Of a stretch of 64,000 nucleotides of DNA, positions 56,621 to 64,000 are shown in pieces. The DNA is from RYN-230 sp963837335 (GTDB lineage Bacteria > Actinomycetota > Actinomycetes > Streptosporangiales > Streptosporangiaceae). Position numbers and translations under genes: made by a program. The notes under the pieces were generated by a model. It did no database searches. It was not told where the DNA came from and saw only the letters and a program-made list of their open reading frames with translations. Location: positions 1 through 64,000 of the forward strand of contig CAWINS010000015.1 of NCBI GenBank assembly GCA_963837335.1, written 5' to 3'. Within the stretch, counting starts at the first letter, position 1; every line of letters starts with the position of its first letter.

Positions 56621-57292
56621 CTACGCGGTACCGCGGTCGTCCACGGGAGTAGCCGCGGACTGGTCGACGGAGCTGGACGCGGGCTGGTCCCCGGCCGTTC
56701 CCGCGCCGGGCTCGGTGGCCGGGACGCCGTCCTGGCCAGCGGCACGACCGTCTGCGTTGCTGGCGGGCTCCCCGAGCAGCTCGGCGAAGAGCGCCCGGTA
56801 GTGGATCATCGCCTGGCGCAGGTCCTCGGTGGTCGCGGTGCCAGCCGCGGCGTTCTGGCTGATGTCATGAGCGGCGCGGAAGTGGTCCAGCGTGCTCGCG
56901 TGCTCGACCGAGAGGTCGGCGAGCGTCTGGTCATAGGGCTGGGTGGGGTAACCGCGGGCTTCCATCACGGCCGAGACCAGCGTCTGGGCCCCGGTGACCG
57001 CAGCCTGTGGTGCGTCTACGAACTGCTCCTGGACCGCGGTCCACTCGGACTGGTACTGGTTCCGCGCGGTCGGGCTCAGCGGCCGGATATCAAGTTCCCG
57101 GACGTGCTTTTCTCGCTCCGACAGCTCGGCTTCTGCTTCGCGCCTGCTGCCGCGCTCGGTGACCGCCCGGTCGTATTCGGGCCCGAACCGTTCCCGCAGC
57201 CGGCGGCGGCGGTTCGCCGCCGTCAACATGAACAGGACGGCGGCCACAACGATCACGACGATAACGATCGCCACAATGGCCCCAGTTGCCAT
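56621..57292 (-). CDS. Membrane protein with C-terminal TTEDLR domain
   Basis: From ATG 57292 (AAAGGAGG upstream): one N-terminal transmembrane helix (GAIVAIVIVVIVVAAVLFML), a basic RRRRLRERFGPEYDRAV stretch, then a helical domain with LSPTARNQYQSEWTAVQEQ, VMEARGYPT and TTEDLRQAMIHYRALFAELL. This combination is common in actinobacteria, without assigned function. After 56640 the frame is lost; the logical tail (VDEPAATRVDEPAATP repeats) continues in another frame to a TGA at 56434-56436, with several bases missing from the first repeat units. Confidence 0.75.
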   Translation of the reverse strand: MATGAIVAIVIVVIVVAAVLFMLTAANRRRRLRERFGPEYDRAVTERGSRREAEAELSEREKHVRELDIRPLSPTARNQYQSEWTAVQEQFVDAPQAAVTGAQTLVSAVMEARGYPTQPYDQTLADLSVEHASTLDHFRAAHDISQNAAAGTATTEDLRQAMIHYRALFAELLGEPASNADGRAAGQDGVPATEPGAGTAGDQPASSSVDQSAATPVDDRGTA

Positions 57293-57433
57293 GGGAACCT
57301 CCTTTTCCGGAACTAGCGCCCTCCGAGTCCCCTGCAACGGACACCCCAAACACGACACCCCGGCCGGCCTCACTCCCGTTTGCCGGGCCGGCGGCCGATG
57401 TTCGCCCAGAAGGTAGCCGGGTAGTGGCCGGGC

Positions 57434-58975
57434 ATGAGTACGACCGTTTACGAGACCGAAATGAAGTACGAGGCTCCCCCGGGCACCACCGTGCCGCAGC
57501 TGGACAGCCTGCCCAGCGTGGCGGGCACCGCCGGGCCGCAGGAGCAGCTCCTGGAAGCGGAGTACTACGACACCGACGACATGCGGCTGATCCGTGACGG
57601 GGTAACCCTGCGCCGGCGGCGCGGCGGCAGCGACCCGGGCTGGCACCTGAAACTCCCGGCCGGGGGCAGCACCCGGCGGGAGATCCAGCTGCCGCTGGGC
57701 CGCGGCCGGCAGGTGCCCGCGCGGCTGGCCCGGCTGGTCCGCGGGTACACCCGCGGCGAGGCGCTGCGCCCGGTAGCCCGGATCAGCACCCGGCGGCAGG
57801 TCGTGACGCTGATCGACAACGCGGGCGCCTCGCTGGCCGAGATCGCCGCCGACGACGTCTCCGCCCAGACGCTGGGCGAGGAAACCGTGATCTCGCAGTG
57901 GGCTGAGGTCGAGGTCGAGCTGACCGGCGGCGGCCCGCGACTGCTGAAGGCGGCGGACGCGCAGCTCCGCCGGGACGGGCTGCGGCCCTCCGCGCGGGCC
58001 GCGAAGCTGGAACGGGCGCTGGGCTGGTCAGCTCGCGGGGACTCCCGGCCCGCCGCGAACGGGCATGGCGGGAGGCAACACGCCGTGCGGCCAGCGTCCG
58101 CCGGTGATGTCGTGCTGGCCTACCTCAGGGAGCACGCCGCGCGGCTGAAGTCACTGGATCCGCTGGTCCGCTCGGACGAGCCCGACGCCGTGCACCAGAT
58201 GCGGGTGACCACCCGCCGCCTGCGCAGCACCCTGCAGTCGTTTGGCAAGATCATCCCGCGCTCGGGGGCCGAGGGGATGCTGACCGAACTGAAATGGCTC
58301 GGCGGGGTACTCGGCGAGGCCCGCGACGCCGAGGTGCTGGCCAGCCGGCTGGCGCACAACCTGCGGACGATCCCGCCCGAGCTGATGCTCGGGCCGGCCG
58401 AGGCGCGCGTTCAGCGTCACTTCGCCCCGATTCAGGCGGCCGCGCGCACGAACGTGCTGGCCGCGCTGGACTCGGCCCGGTACTTCGCCCTGCGCGACGC
58501 GCTCGATGAGCTGCTGGCGGACCCCCCGCTGTCGGCTGAGGCGGACCAGCCCGCGGGCCGCGTGCTGCCCGCCACGGCCCGCCGCACCTACCGCCGCACC
58601 CGGCGGCGGATCCGCCGGGCCGGGCACACGCCACCAGGCGGAGGCCAGGAGACGGCCTATCACGAGGCCCGCAAGGCCGCCAAGCGGGCCCGGTACGCCG
58701 GGGAAGCGATCAGCCCCGCCCTGGGCCAGGACGCCCGGCGCTTCACCAAGCAGATGAAGAAGATCCAGTCCGTGCTCGGCGACCACCAGGATGCGGTGGT
58801 AGCCCGGGGCGTGGACCGGGAACTCGGCATCGGGGCGCACCTGGCCGGCGAGAACGCGTTCACCTTCGGGCTGCTGTATGAGCGCGAGGACCAGCGCGCC
58901 GCCCGGCTGCGGGCGGAAGCGCGGCGGACCTGGAAACGGGCCCCCCAGCCCCGGTTCGGCCGGTGGTCGAGCTAG
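57434..58975 (+). CDS. CYTH-CHAD domain protein
   Basis: A 513-residue protein. The N-terminal CYTH domain (residues 1-200) shows the ExExK-type start TVYETEMKYEAP, EYYDTDDMRL and TLRRRRGGSDPGWHLKLP, lining a tunnel for phosphate-rich ligands. The C-terminal CHAD domain (from about residue 220) has the His/basic helices DAVHQMRVTTRRLRSTLQSF and EARKAAKRARYAGEA. CHAD domains bind inorganic polyphosphate granules, and CYTH enzymes hydrolyse or make triphosphates. A polyphosphate-related role is well founded; the exact reaction is not. Confidence 0.93.
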   Translation: MSTTVYETEMKYEAPPGTTVPQLDSLPSVAGTAGPQEQLLEAEYYDTDDMRLIRDGVTLRRRRGGSDPGWHLKLPAGGSTRREIQLPLGRGRQVPARLARLVRGYTRGEALRPVARISTRRQVVTLIDNAGASLAEIAADDVSAQTLGEETVISQWAEVEVELTGGGPRLLKAADAQLRRDGLRPSARAAKLERALGWSARGDSRPAANGHGGRQHAVRPASAGDVVLAYLREHAARLKSLDPLVRSDEPDAVHQMRVTTRRLRSTLQSFGKIIPRSGAEGMLTELKWLGGVLGEARDAEVLASRLAHNLRTIPPELMLGPAEARVQRHFAPIQAAARTNVLAALDSARYFALRDALDELLADPPLSAEADQPAGRVLPATARRTYRRTRRRIRRAGHTPPGGGQETAYHEARKAAKRARYAGEAISPALGQDARRFTKQMKKIQSVLGDHQDAVVARGVDRELGIGAHLAGENAFTFGLLYEREDQRAARLRAEARRTWKRAPQPRFGRWSS

Positions 58976-59010
58976 CGCGGTGGTCGACCAGGACGGCGCT
59001 CCAGCTAGCG

Positions 59011-59046
59011 CGGGCCGGGCCTGATCGTCGGATCAGGCCCGGCCCG
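59011..59046. terminator. Bidirectional terminator, perfect 16-bp stem
   Basis: Arms 59011-59026 and 59031-59046 are perfectly complementary with a GTCG loop. It lies between the convergent CYTH-CHAD (stop 58975) and DUF3618 (stop 59071) genes. Confidence 0.88.
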
Positions 59047-59070
59047 CGGTGCTGATGGTGCTCCCCTGGC

Positions 59071-59616
59071 TCAGCGCCGGCGGCTGCGGACTATCAGCCA
59101 GCCCGTCAGCAGCAAGGCGCCCGCAGCCGCGGCGGCCGCGAACGGAACCCGGTGCTGGTTCACGGTGGCCGCGGCCCGCTTGGCGCGCTGCTGGACCGGC
59201 TCCGGGGTAGCTGCCCAGGCGGTCGCCCCGGCCTTGGTGGCCACGGCCTGCGCGGTGGCCCCGGCCTGGGAAGCGCGGCTGGCGATGCCCTTGGTGACCG
59301 GCTCCCCCGCGCCCAGCACGGTCTTGCCGTTCTCGGTCACGGCCTGCCGGGCCCCCGCCGCCCGGCCGCTGACCTCGTCCTTCAGCTGGTCGGCCTTGCC
59401 GGACAGGCCCTGGGTGACGTCCCGTACCTTGCCCTTGAGCTGTCCCGAGACCTCGGTCGCCCGTTGCTGCGCCCGGGACTTCACGTCCACCTTGGCCGCC
59501 AGCGCCTCGACCGTGTTCCCGAGTTCTTCCCGGGTCCGGTTGATCTCCTCGACCAGGGCTTCCGGGTTTTCGGGCGGGGAACCGGTCTCGCCTGCTGCGC
59601 CCTCTGCTGCGGTCAT
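59071..59616 (-). CDS. DUF3618 domain-containing membrane-anchored protein
   Basis: A 181-residue protein with the DUF3618 N-terminal motif PEALVEEINRTREELGNTV. A long helical/coiled segment rich in Ala, Gly and Lys follows, then a C-terminal transmembrane helix (VPFAAAAAAGALLLTGWLIV) and a basic end. The family is almost always encoded next to Holin-X, as here, and the ATG overlaps the partner by four bases. The function is unknown, probably membrane-associated. Confidence 0.9.
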   Translation of the reverse strand: MTAAEGAAGETGSPPENPEALVEEINRTREELGNTVEALAAKVDVKSRAQQRATEVSGQLKGKVRDVTQGLSGKADQLKDEVSGRAAGARQAVTENGKTVLGAGEPVTKGIASRASQAGATAQAVATKAGATAWAATPEPVQQRAKRAAATVNQHRVPFAAAAAAGALLLTGWLIVRSRRR

Positions 59617-60035
59617 CGGTGTGCCCTTTCCTTGATTTCTTCCACATCGGCCTTGACGCTCTGCACGGTCTGCTCCGGTACCGCCGGCGTGGCCCGGCCA
59701 AACTGATTCTTACCCAGCAACGCGGCGATCCCCGCGAAGATCAGCAGCGCGCCGCCCACGATCAGGGCCGCCGCCCAGGCCGGCACGACCAAGGCCAGCC
59801 CGATAATGGCCGCCGCCAGGAGGCAGCCAATACCGTACAGCGCCAAAAGACCGCTGCCGCCGAACATGCCCGCGCCCCGGCCGGCCCGCTTGGCTTTAGC
59901 GGTCATCTCGTATTCAGCCAGTTTCAGCTCATCCCGGATGAGCCGGGAAACCTGCTCAGACAAATTCTTAACCAGATCGCCCGTTGAAGTCTCCGCTGCC
60001 ACGGCGGGCGATGTCGTGCCGTTCGGGTCTGCCAT
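59613..60035 (-). CDS. Putative actinobacterial Holin-X (phage holin superfamily III)
   Basis: A 140-residue protein: STGDLVKNLSEQVSRLIRDEL, a basic patch, then two adjacent transmembrane helices (LLALYGIGCLLAAAIIGLAL, AAALIVGGALLIFAGIAALL) and an amphipathic C-terminus. It matches the Holin-X/DUF1469 pattern. Despite the name there is no phage context here; these are chromosomal envelope proteins. It is coupled to DUF3618 by an ATGA overlap. Confidence 0.9.
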   Translation of the reverse strand: MADPNGTTSPAVAAETSTGDLVKNLSEQVSRLIRDELKLAEYEMTAKAKRAGRGAGMFGGSGLLALYGIGCLLAAAIIGLALVVPAWAAALIVGGALLIFAGIAALLGKNQFGRATPAVPEQTVQSVKADVEEIKERAHR

Positions 60036-60172
60036 GTCGTCTGCCCTCCCTGAGCGTGGGCCCTGACCTACCCTGGTGTACCCGCCGCTAACGCCAGGGA
60101 AAAAGAAAACGGCTGGACAGCGGTTCAGGCATCCTGAGGCCCGGGCATCCGGCGGTCCAGATGCTCACCCGT

Positions 60173-61204
60173 TCAGGTACCCGAAGGCTCAGGCGCCGGC
60201 CGATCCAGGCTGCCCGCGACCTTTTCGGTGATCAGCTCGAACGAGCGGACCCGGTCCTGGATGTCATAGACCATGGTGGTCAGCATCAGCTCGTCGGCCG
60301 CGGTCCGCTCGAGCAGGCTGGAAAGCTGCTGACGGACGGTTTCCGGGGAGCCGACCGCCTGGCCGGAGAAACGGTCCTGGGCGAATTCCCGCTCCCGGCC
60401 GGAATAGGGGTAGGCCGCCGCCTCCTCGGGGCTGGCCAGCGGGGCCGGCGTGCCGGACCGGAGCCGGACGAAGGACAGGGCCGCCGGCCCGGACAGCCAC
60501 CGGGCCCGCTCGTCGGTGTCCGCGCAGATCGCGCTCACCGCCACCATCGCGTACGGCCGCTGCAGCCACTGGGACGGCTGGAAATGCTGCCGGTACAAGG
60601 CCAGCGCGGGCACGGTGTTGGCCGAGCTGAAATGATGCGCGAACGCGAAGGGCAGGCCGAGCACTCCGGCGAGCTGGGCGCTGAACCCGCTGGAGCCGAG
60701 CAGCCAGATTTCGGGCCTGTCCCCCCGCCCGGGCGTGGCGGTGATCGGCCGCCGCAGGCCCTCCGCGCGGAACAGCCCGATCAGGTCGGCGAGTTCCTGC
60801 GGGAACGCCTCGGCCGAGAGCCCTTCCATGGTGCGCCGCAACGCGAGCGCGGTGTACTGGTCAGTACCGGGGGCCCGGCCGATGCCCAGGTCGATCCGGC
60901 CCGGGTGCAGCGCTTCCAGGGTGCCGAACTGTTCCGCCACCACCAGCGGGGCATGGTTGGGCAGCATCACGCCGCCCGAGCCCACCCGGATCGTGGAGGT
61001 CGCCGCGGCCAGGTGGGCGATCAGCACAGCCGGGGCGGAACTCGCGATGGCCGGCATGTTGTGGTGCTCGGCCACCCAGAACCGCCGGTACCCCAGCTCC
61101 TCGGTGCGCCGGGCCAGCGTGGTGGTGTACTCCAGGGCCTGGGCGGCGCTGGCCCCGGCCGCCACCGGGGCCAGGTCCAGCACGGACAGCGGTACGTTGC
61201 TCAC
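60173..61204 (-). CDS. Luciferase-like (LLM class) flavin-dependent oxidoreductase
   Basis: A 343-residue TIM-barrel monooxygenase of the bacterial luciferase superfamily, MsnO8/YhbW type. It shows VPLSVLDLAPVAAGASAAQA at the start, YRRFWVAEHHNMPAIASSAP, RVGSGGVMLPNHAPLVVAEQ and LGIGRAPGTDQYTALALRR. FMNH2 is supplied by a separate reductase in this class. Substrate unknown. It is a single gene, with no reductase adjacent. Confidence 0.92.
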   Translation of the reverse strand: MSNVPLSVLDLAPVAAGASAAQALEYTTTLARRTEELGYRRFWVAEHHNMPAIASSAPAVLIAHLAAATSTIRVGSGGVMLPNHAPLVVAEQFGTLEALHPGRIDLGIGRAPGTDQYTALALRRTMEGLSAEAFPQELADLIGLFRAEGLRRPITATPGRGDRPEIWLLGSSGFSAQLAGVLGLPFAFAHHFSSANTVPALALYRQHFQPSQWLQRPYAMVAVSAICADTDERARWLSGPAALSFVRLRSGTPAPLASPEEAAAYPYSGREREFAQDRFSGQAVGSPETVRQQLSSLLERTAADELMLTTMVYDIQDRVRSFELITEKVAGSLDRPAPEPSGT

Positions 61205-61278
61205 CTAGCCGCCAACCCGCCGCCGGCGGCGTTTCTTCCGGGGCCGGGCTCATTGGCCAGGGCCGGCCGGGCCGGAGG

Positions 61279-62322
61279 TTACATCGGCGCCGGCCTGGCC
61301 AGCCAGACCGCCTGGAGGATCTGCACCTGGGGCGTGATGATGCCGACCGTGCGCACCCGGGTGGGGGCAGTGGCCGACCAGATGCCCAGGCCCGTGGCGG
61401 ACTGCATGAGGAGCTGGGTGCCCGCCTGGTTCCAGGCCAGCGGCTGCCAGCCGCGCGGCAGCGGCTGGCGCCTGCCGCCCGGGAAGAGCAGCTCGGCCCG
61501 GTTCTCCGGGAACGCGACGGCCAGCGCGCGGGCGCGGGGGCCCCAGGCCAGCAGGGAAGGGATCGCGGACACCCCGGTGGTGAGCGTCGTGACGACGCCG
61601 TGGCGGTAGATCAGCACGCTCGGCCGGCGGCTGCCCTGCGGCCCGGTCCAGCCCTCGATGGCGATCTGGCCGTGCGGCCCGAACACCGGGCCGTCCAGCG
61701 GGCGGCGCTGGCGGTAGACGACCGTGGCCCGGCTGGTGAGGGAGGGCTGGGTCCAGATGGCGAAGTTCGGGTCCTGGTGCGCGCCGGACCCGGTGGGCGG
61801 GGTGACGTAGCCGATGGTGCCGTGACCGCTGATATCGGGCGAGCTGCCCTGGATAAGGGGTCCACGGTCGCTGTGCCGCAGCCAGATCGGGCCGTGCCGG
61901 GTCCACCGGGCCAGCCGGTCCGTCCCGTCCGCGGCGTCCCCCACGATGATCCCTGCGGCTGACGCGGCCAGCGCGTCAACTCCGTGACCGGGAGGATTGT
62001 GGGTGAGCTGGGTAAGGGTCCCGCCCGGACCGACCTCCCACACGTTCAGGCTGGACAGGGACCGCCCGGCGAGCAGGTAGTAAGCTCCAGCCGGCAGTTT
62101 GCCTGCCGTGCCCGCCGGCAGCGGCCGGGCGGATACCGCGGACGCGACCGACGCGGGGGCGGGCGACGCGGACGGGTTCGGCGACGCGCTGGCGCCCTGG
62201 CTGGCCCGGGCGGATCCGGTGGACCGGGTCACGGTACCGGCCGAGATCGCACGCCCAGTACAGCCTGCGGCTGCCAGGGCCAGCAGGCAGGCGGCCAACG
62301 GGGCACTAACCCATCTACCCAC
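61279..62322 (-). CDS. Secreted lipoprotein, beta-propeller-like
   Basis: A 347-residue protein with the signal LAACLLALAAAGC, where the Cys (residue 21) is the lipidation site, and a Ser/Pro/Ala linker to about residue 60. The mature region has repeating strands such as NVWEVGPGGTLTQLTHNPPG, WTRHGPIWLRHSDRG and LAWNQAGTQLLMQSATGLG, similar to TolB/WD40-like propellers. I cannot assign a specific family. It lies downstream of the L,D-transpeptidase on the same strand, 164 bases apart. Confidence 0.75.
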   Translation of the reverse strand: MGRWVSAPLAACLLALAAAGCTGRAISAGTVTRSTGSARASQGASASPNPSASPAPASVASAVSARPLPAGTAGKLPAGAYYLLAGRSLSSLNVWEVGPGGTLTQLTHNPPGHGVDALAASAAGIIVGDAADGTDRLARWTRHGPIWLRHSDRGPLIQGSSPDISGHGTIGYVTPPTGSGAHQDPNFAIWTQPSLTSRATVVYRQRRPLDGPVFGPHGQIAIEGWTGPQGSRRPSVLIYRHGVVTTLTTGVSAIPSLLAWGPRARALAVAFPENRAELLFPGGRRQPLPRGWQPLAWNQAGTQLLMQSATGLGIWSATAPTRVRTVGIITPQVQILQAVWLARPAPM

Positions 62323-62486
62323 ACCAGATCCCGTGCGTTGTAGAGACGGAAAACCGGAGCAGGACGCCGCCGCTACCTGCTGTTCCGGTTAAAGCCAAGG
62401 TATCAGCGGTGGCAACTTTTAGTAGCGTCGTGGCCGACCGGAAGGCTGTGACCTGGGCCGCAGTGCCCAGCGGACCTTTTGCGGAT

Positions 62487-63776
62487 TCACCCGGCGGCGG
62501 CACTGTGCGGCTTGGCCGTCTGCACCGGGAAAGTGGCCGTGGACGGGGGAACCGAGGACGGGCTGATGAACTTGCTGCCGTCCGGACCGGCCTGCACCGC
62601 CAGGCCCAGGGCACTGCCCCGGACCAGTTTCTTCCAGGACAGGAACCACACAGTCCAGCCGTTATCCCAGATGCCGGCCCGCGGGCTGCCGGTGATGGTG
62701 ACCGGATCGCCGGGTTTCTCCATCTGGTAGTAGGTCTCGGCGTTGGCGGGCGCCATGTTCACGCAGCCATGGCTCACGTTCACCAGCCCCTGCTCGCCCA
62801 CGGACCAGTACGCGTCGTGCAGGTAGTGGCCGGTCCAGGTGAACCGGACGGCCCAGGGCACCTCGAGGCTGTAACCCGGGCCGGTCATCAGGACCGGGTT
62901 GCCCTTGTCGATGGTCAGGTAGGTGCCGTCGGGCGTGTCGTCGCCCGGCTGGCCGGTGCTGATCGGCCAGGTGTAGCGGAGGTGGCCGTTCCGGTAGACG
63001 TGCATGTGATGGGTGACCGTGCTCGCCGTGACGATCAGCGAGCGGCCGATGCGGAACGTCTGGGTCAGGTCGTGCTGGCCATAGACGCCCGGCGCGCCCT
63101 CCACCCCGTTCAGGTGAGCGTCCAGGCTGACGGTGGTGTGGGCGGGCCAGTAGTTCTGCGGCCGGAAGTACAGGGTCTCGTTCCCGTCCCAGTACCAGGC
63201 GCCGATCACCGGCCGCGAGGTGCGCAGCTGGAGAGAACGCTCCACCGCGGCCCGGTTCTTGATCGGGTGGCTGAAGGTCAGGATCACCGGCATCCCGACC
63301 CCGAAGGTCTGGTCGTGCCCCTCCTCGATATGGGTGCTGAAGGTGCGCGCGGGGGCCAGGGTCCGGAATGAGGTGGTCCTGGTGACCGTGCGGCCTGAGG
63401 CATCCACGGCCGCCGCGGTGACCGCATAGTCCTGCGCCGGGTGCAGCGCCCAGGCGCTGCGCCAGATGTCCTGCGTGCCGCGGGCGCCGGCGGTCAGGGT
63501 GCCGCCGACCGGCGCCCCGTGCGTGCTGACCTGCACGCTGCGGATCCGGCTGCCGGCTGCGGCGGTCACCGTGATGGGCGCCTGCGGGCTCACGCCCGCA
63601 CTGCCGCCCGCAGGCGAGATGACCGGCGGCACGCTCCTGGCCTCCCGCCCGCCGGCGCCCGCCGCCTGGCCTCCGCATCCCGAGCAGGCCGCGACGAGCA
63701 GGCACGCCCCCGCGGCCCCCGCCAGCCAGCCTTCCCGGCTCCGATATGACCGTTTGATATCCCGGATTCCGCGCAC
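62487..63776 (-). CDS. L,D-transpeptidase lipoprotein (LdtMt2-like)
   Basis: A 429-residue cell-wall cross-linking enzyme. The N-terminus has a signal with a Cys-rich lipobox region (LLVAACSGCGG). Two Ig-like domains follow (VPPVISPAGGSAGVSPQAPI to about residue 240), then the YkuD catalytic domain with the motif SHGCVNM (H336, C338) and TGHYLHDAYW. LdtMt2-type enzymes make 3-3 cross-links in peptidoglycan and are the main beta-lactam-tolerant transpeptidases in mycobacteria. The C-terminal extension after WFLSWKK contains a disordered Ser/Pro end. Confidence 0.93.
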   Translation of the reverse strand: MRGIRDIKRSYRSREGWLAGAAGACLLVAACSGCGGQAAGAGGREARSVPPVISPAGGSAGVSPQAPITVTAAAGSRIRSVQVSTHGAPVGGTLTAGARGTQDIWRSAWALHPAQDYAVTAAAVDASGRTVTRTTSFRTLAPARTFSTHIEEGHDQTFGVGMPVILTFSHPIKNRAAVERSLQLRTSRPVIGAWYWDGNETLYFRPQNYWPAHTTVSLDAHLNGVEGAPGVYGQHDLTQTFRIGRSLIVTASTVTHHMHVYRNGHLRYTWPISTGQPGDDTPDGTYLTIDKGNPVLMTGPGYSLEVPWAVRFTWTGHYLHDAYWSVGEQGLVNVSHGCVNMAPANAETYYQMEKPGDPVTITGSPRAGIWDNGWTVWFLSWKKLVRGSALGLAVQAGPDGSKFISPSSVPPSTATFPVQTAKPHSAAAG

Positions 63777-63805
63777 GCTGAGCCCTCACGTAAATCGGGG
63801 CGGGC

Positions 63806-63828
63806 CCGCCGGGCAGCGCGCCCGGCGG
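63806..63828. other. Perfect 9-bp hairpin upstream of the L,D-transpeptidase gene
   Basis: Arms CCGCCGGGC (63806-63814) and GCCCGGCGG (63820-63828) lie 30 bases before the ATG at 63776. It may be part of a structured leader. The rest of 63777-64000 shows no supported gene, although the frame upstream is open on the minus strand. Confidence 0.45.
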
Positions 63829-64000
63829 CTCCGCTCAAGTGGATGATCCCCCGTGTCATCCGCCCCGCCCGGCCCGGGAAAGTGGGCCGCCCGAATTGGT
63901 GCTGAGCAGGCGAAATGCCCGCCGGAAAGGCGCGGATGATTGGCTTGCCAGCCATCTCCCGCGGTTCTGCCCGCACGTTGCCCGGTGAAACGATCCCTCC

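Noticed and set aside
59613..60035. Prophage holin
   Set aside because: The Holin-X family is a chromosomal actinobacterial protein paired with DUF3618, and no lysin or phage genes are nearby.
63590..63976. Upstream protein overlapping the L,D-transpeptidase start
   Set aside because: The frame is Arg/Gly/Ala-rich, overlaps the signal peptide of the transpeptidase in another frame and has no ribosome-binding site.
63777..64000. c-di-AMP (ydaO) riboswitch upstream of the L,D-transpeptidase
   Set aside because: Cell-wall genes of actinobacteria often carry this element, but the conserved GGGGGAACC-like and GGGTGAATC-like blocks are not present; only a simple 9-bp hairpin is visible.

Overview
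The window is about 70% GC or more throughout, uses GTG and TTG starts freely, and carries actinobacterial hallmark genes: Scr1-type HTH/DUF397, BTAD regulators, Holin-X/DUF3618, a C-type L33 zinc ribbon and maoC-type dehydratases beside murB. The housekeeping order tRNA-Met, rpmG, two maoC-type dehydratases, murB, (gap), add, aspC, tRNA-Trp, secE, nusG, rplK, rplA, rplJ, rplL, rpoB, rpoC is the arrangement known from Streptomyces and relatives. The source is therefore an actinomycete; the genus cannot be fixed from the sequence alone.

Layout. 1-0.9 kb: end of a small hydrophobic protein and a CsbD stress protein, separated by a perfect terminator palindrome. 0.9-13.6 kb (minus strand): secE-nusG-rplKA-rplJL-rpoBC with tRNA-Trp, internal terminators, an L10 leader and separate promoters for rplJ and rpoB. 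13.8-16.1 kb (plus): aspartate aminotransferase and adenosine deaminase. 16.5-29.7 kb: a Tad/Flp pilus locus (cpaB, tadZ, cpaF, tadB, tadC, flp, two tadE, tadG and a membrane LysM-BTAD protein on the minus strand; a lipoprotein, an exported protein and a prepilin peptidase divergently on the plus strand). This locus, an RlaP-like nucleotidyltransferase, a broken esterase and a patatin sit between add and murB. 32.6-35.2 kb: murB, maoC pair, rpmG, tRNA-Met. 35.2-42.1 kb: alcohol dehydrogenase, LtrA protein, IclR regulator, a VanAB-like Rieske oxygenase/reductase pair and two methyltransferases. 42.3-45.9 kb: secreted expansin-CBM2 protein facing a zinc-ribbon, one-TM, Cys-repeat protein. 46-49.4 kb: SIS protein, SIMPL protein and an Scr1/DUF397 pair. 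49.4-55.5 kb: GntR regulator divergent from a coupled operon for a MmgE/PrpD protein, acyl-CoA dehydrogenase, CoA transferase and aldehyde dehydrogenase. 55.6-60 kb: two related membrane-associated proteins, CYTH-CHAD protein, DUF3618 and Holin-X. 60.1-64 kb: luciferase-like oxidoreductase, lipoprotein and L,D-transpeptidase.

A striking property is the number of reading-frame breaks. Nine genes (nusG N-terminus, LysM-BTAD, esterase, SAM methyltransferase, zinc-ribbon protein, Scr1 regulator, its small neighbour, and the two paired proteins at 55.7-57.3 kb) become continuous only if one or more small indels are assumed, often in GC-rich repeats. Such clustering suggests sequence errors or hypermutable repeats as much as real gene decay, and protein models for those genes should be read with that in mind.
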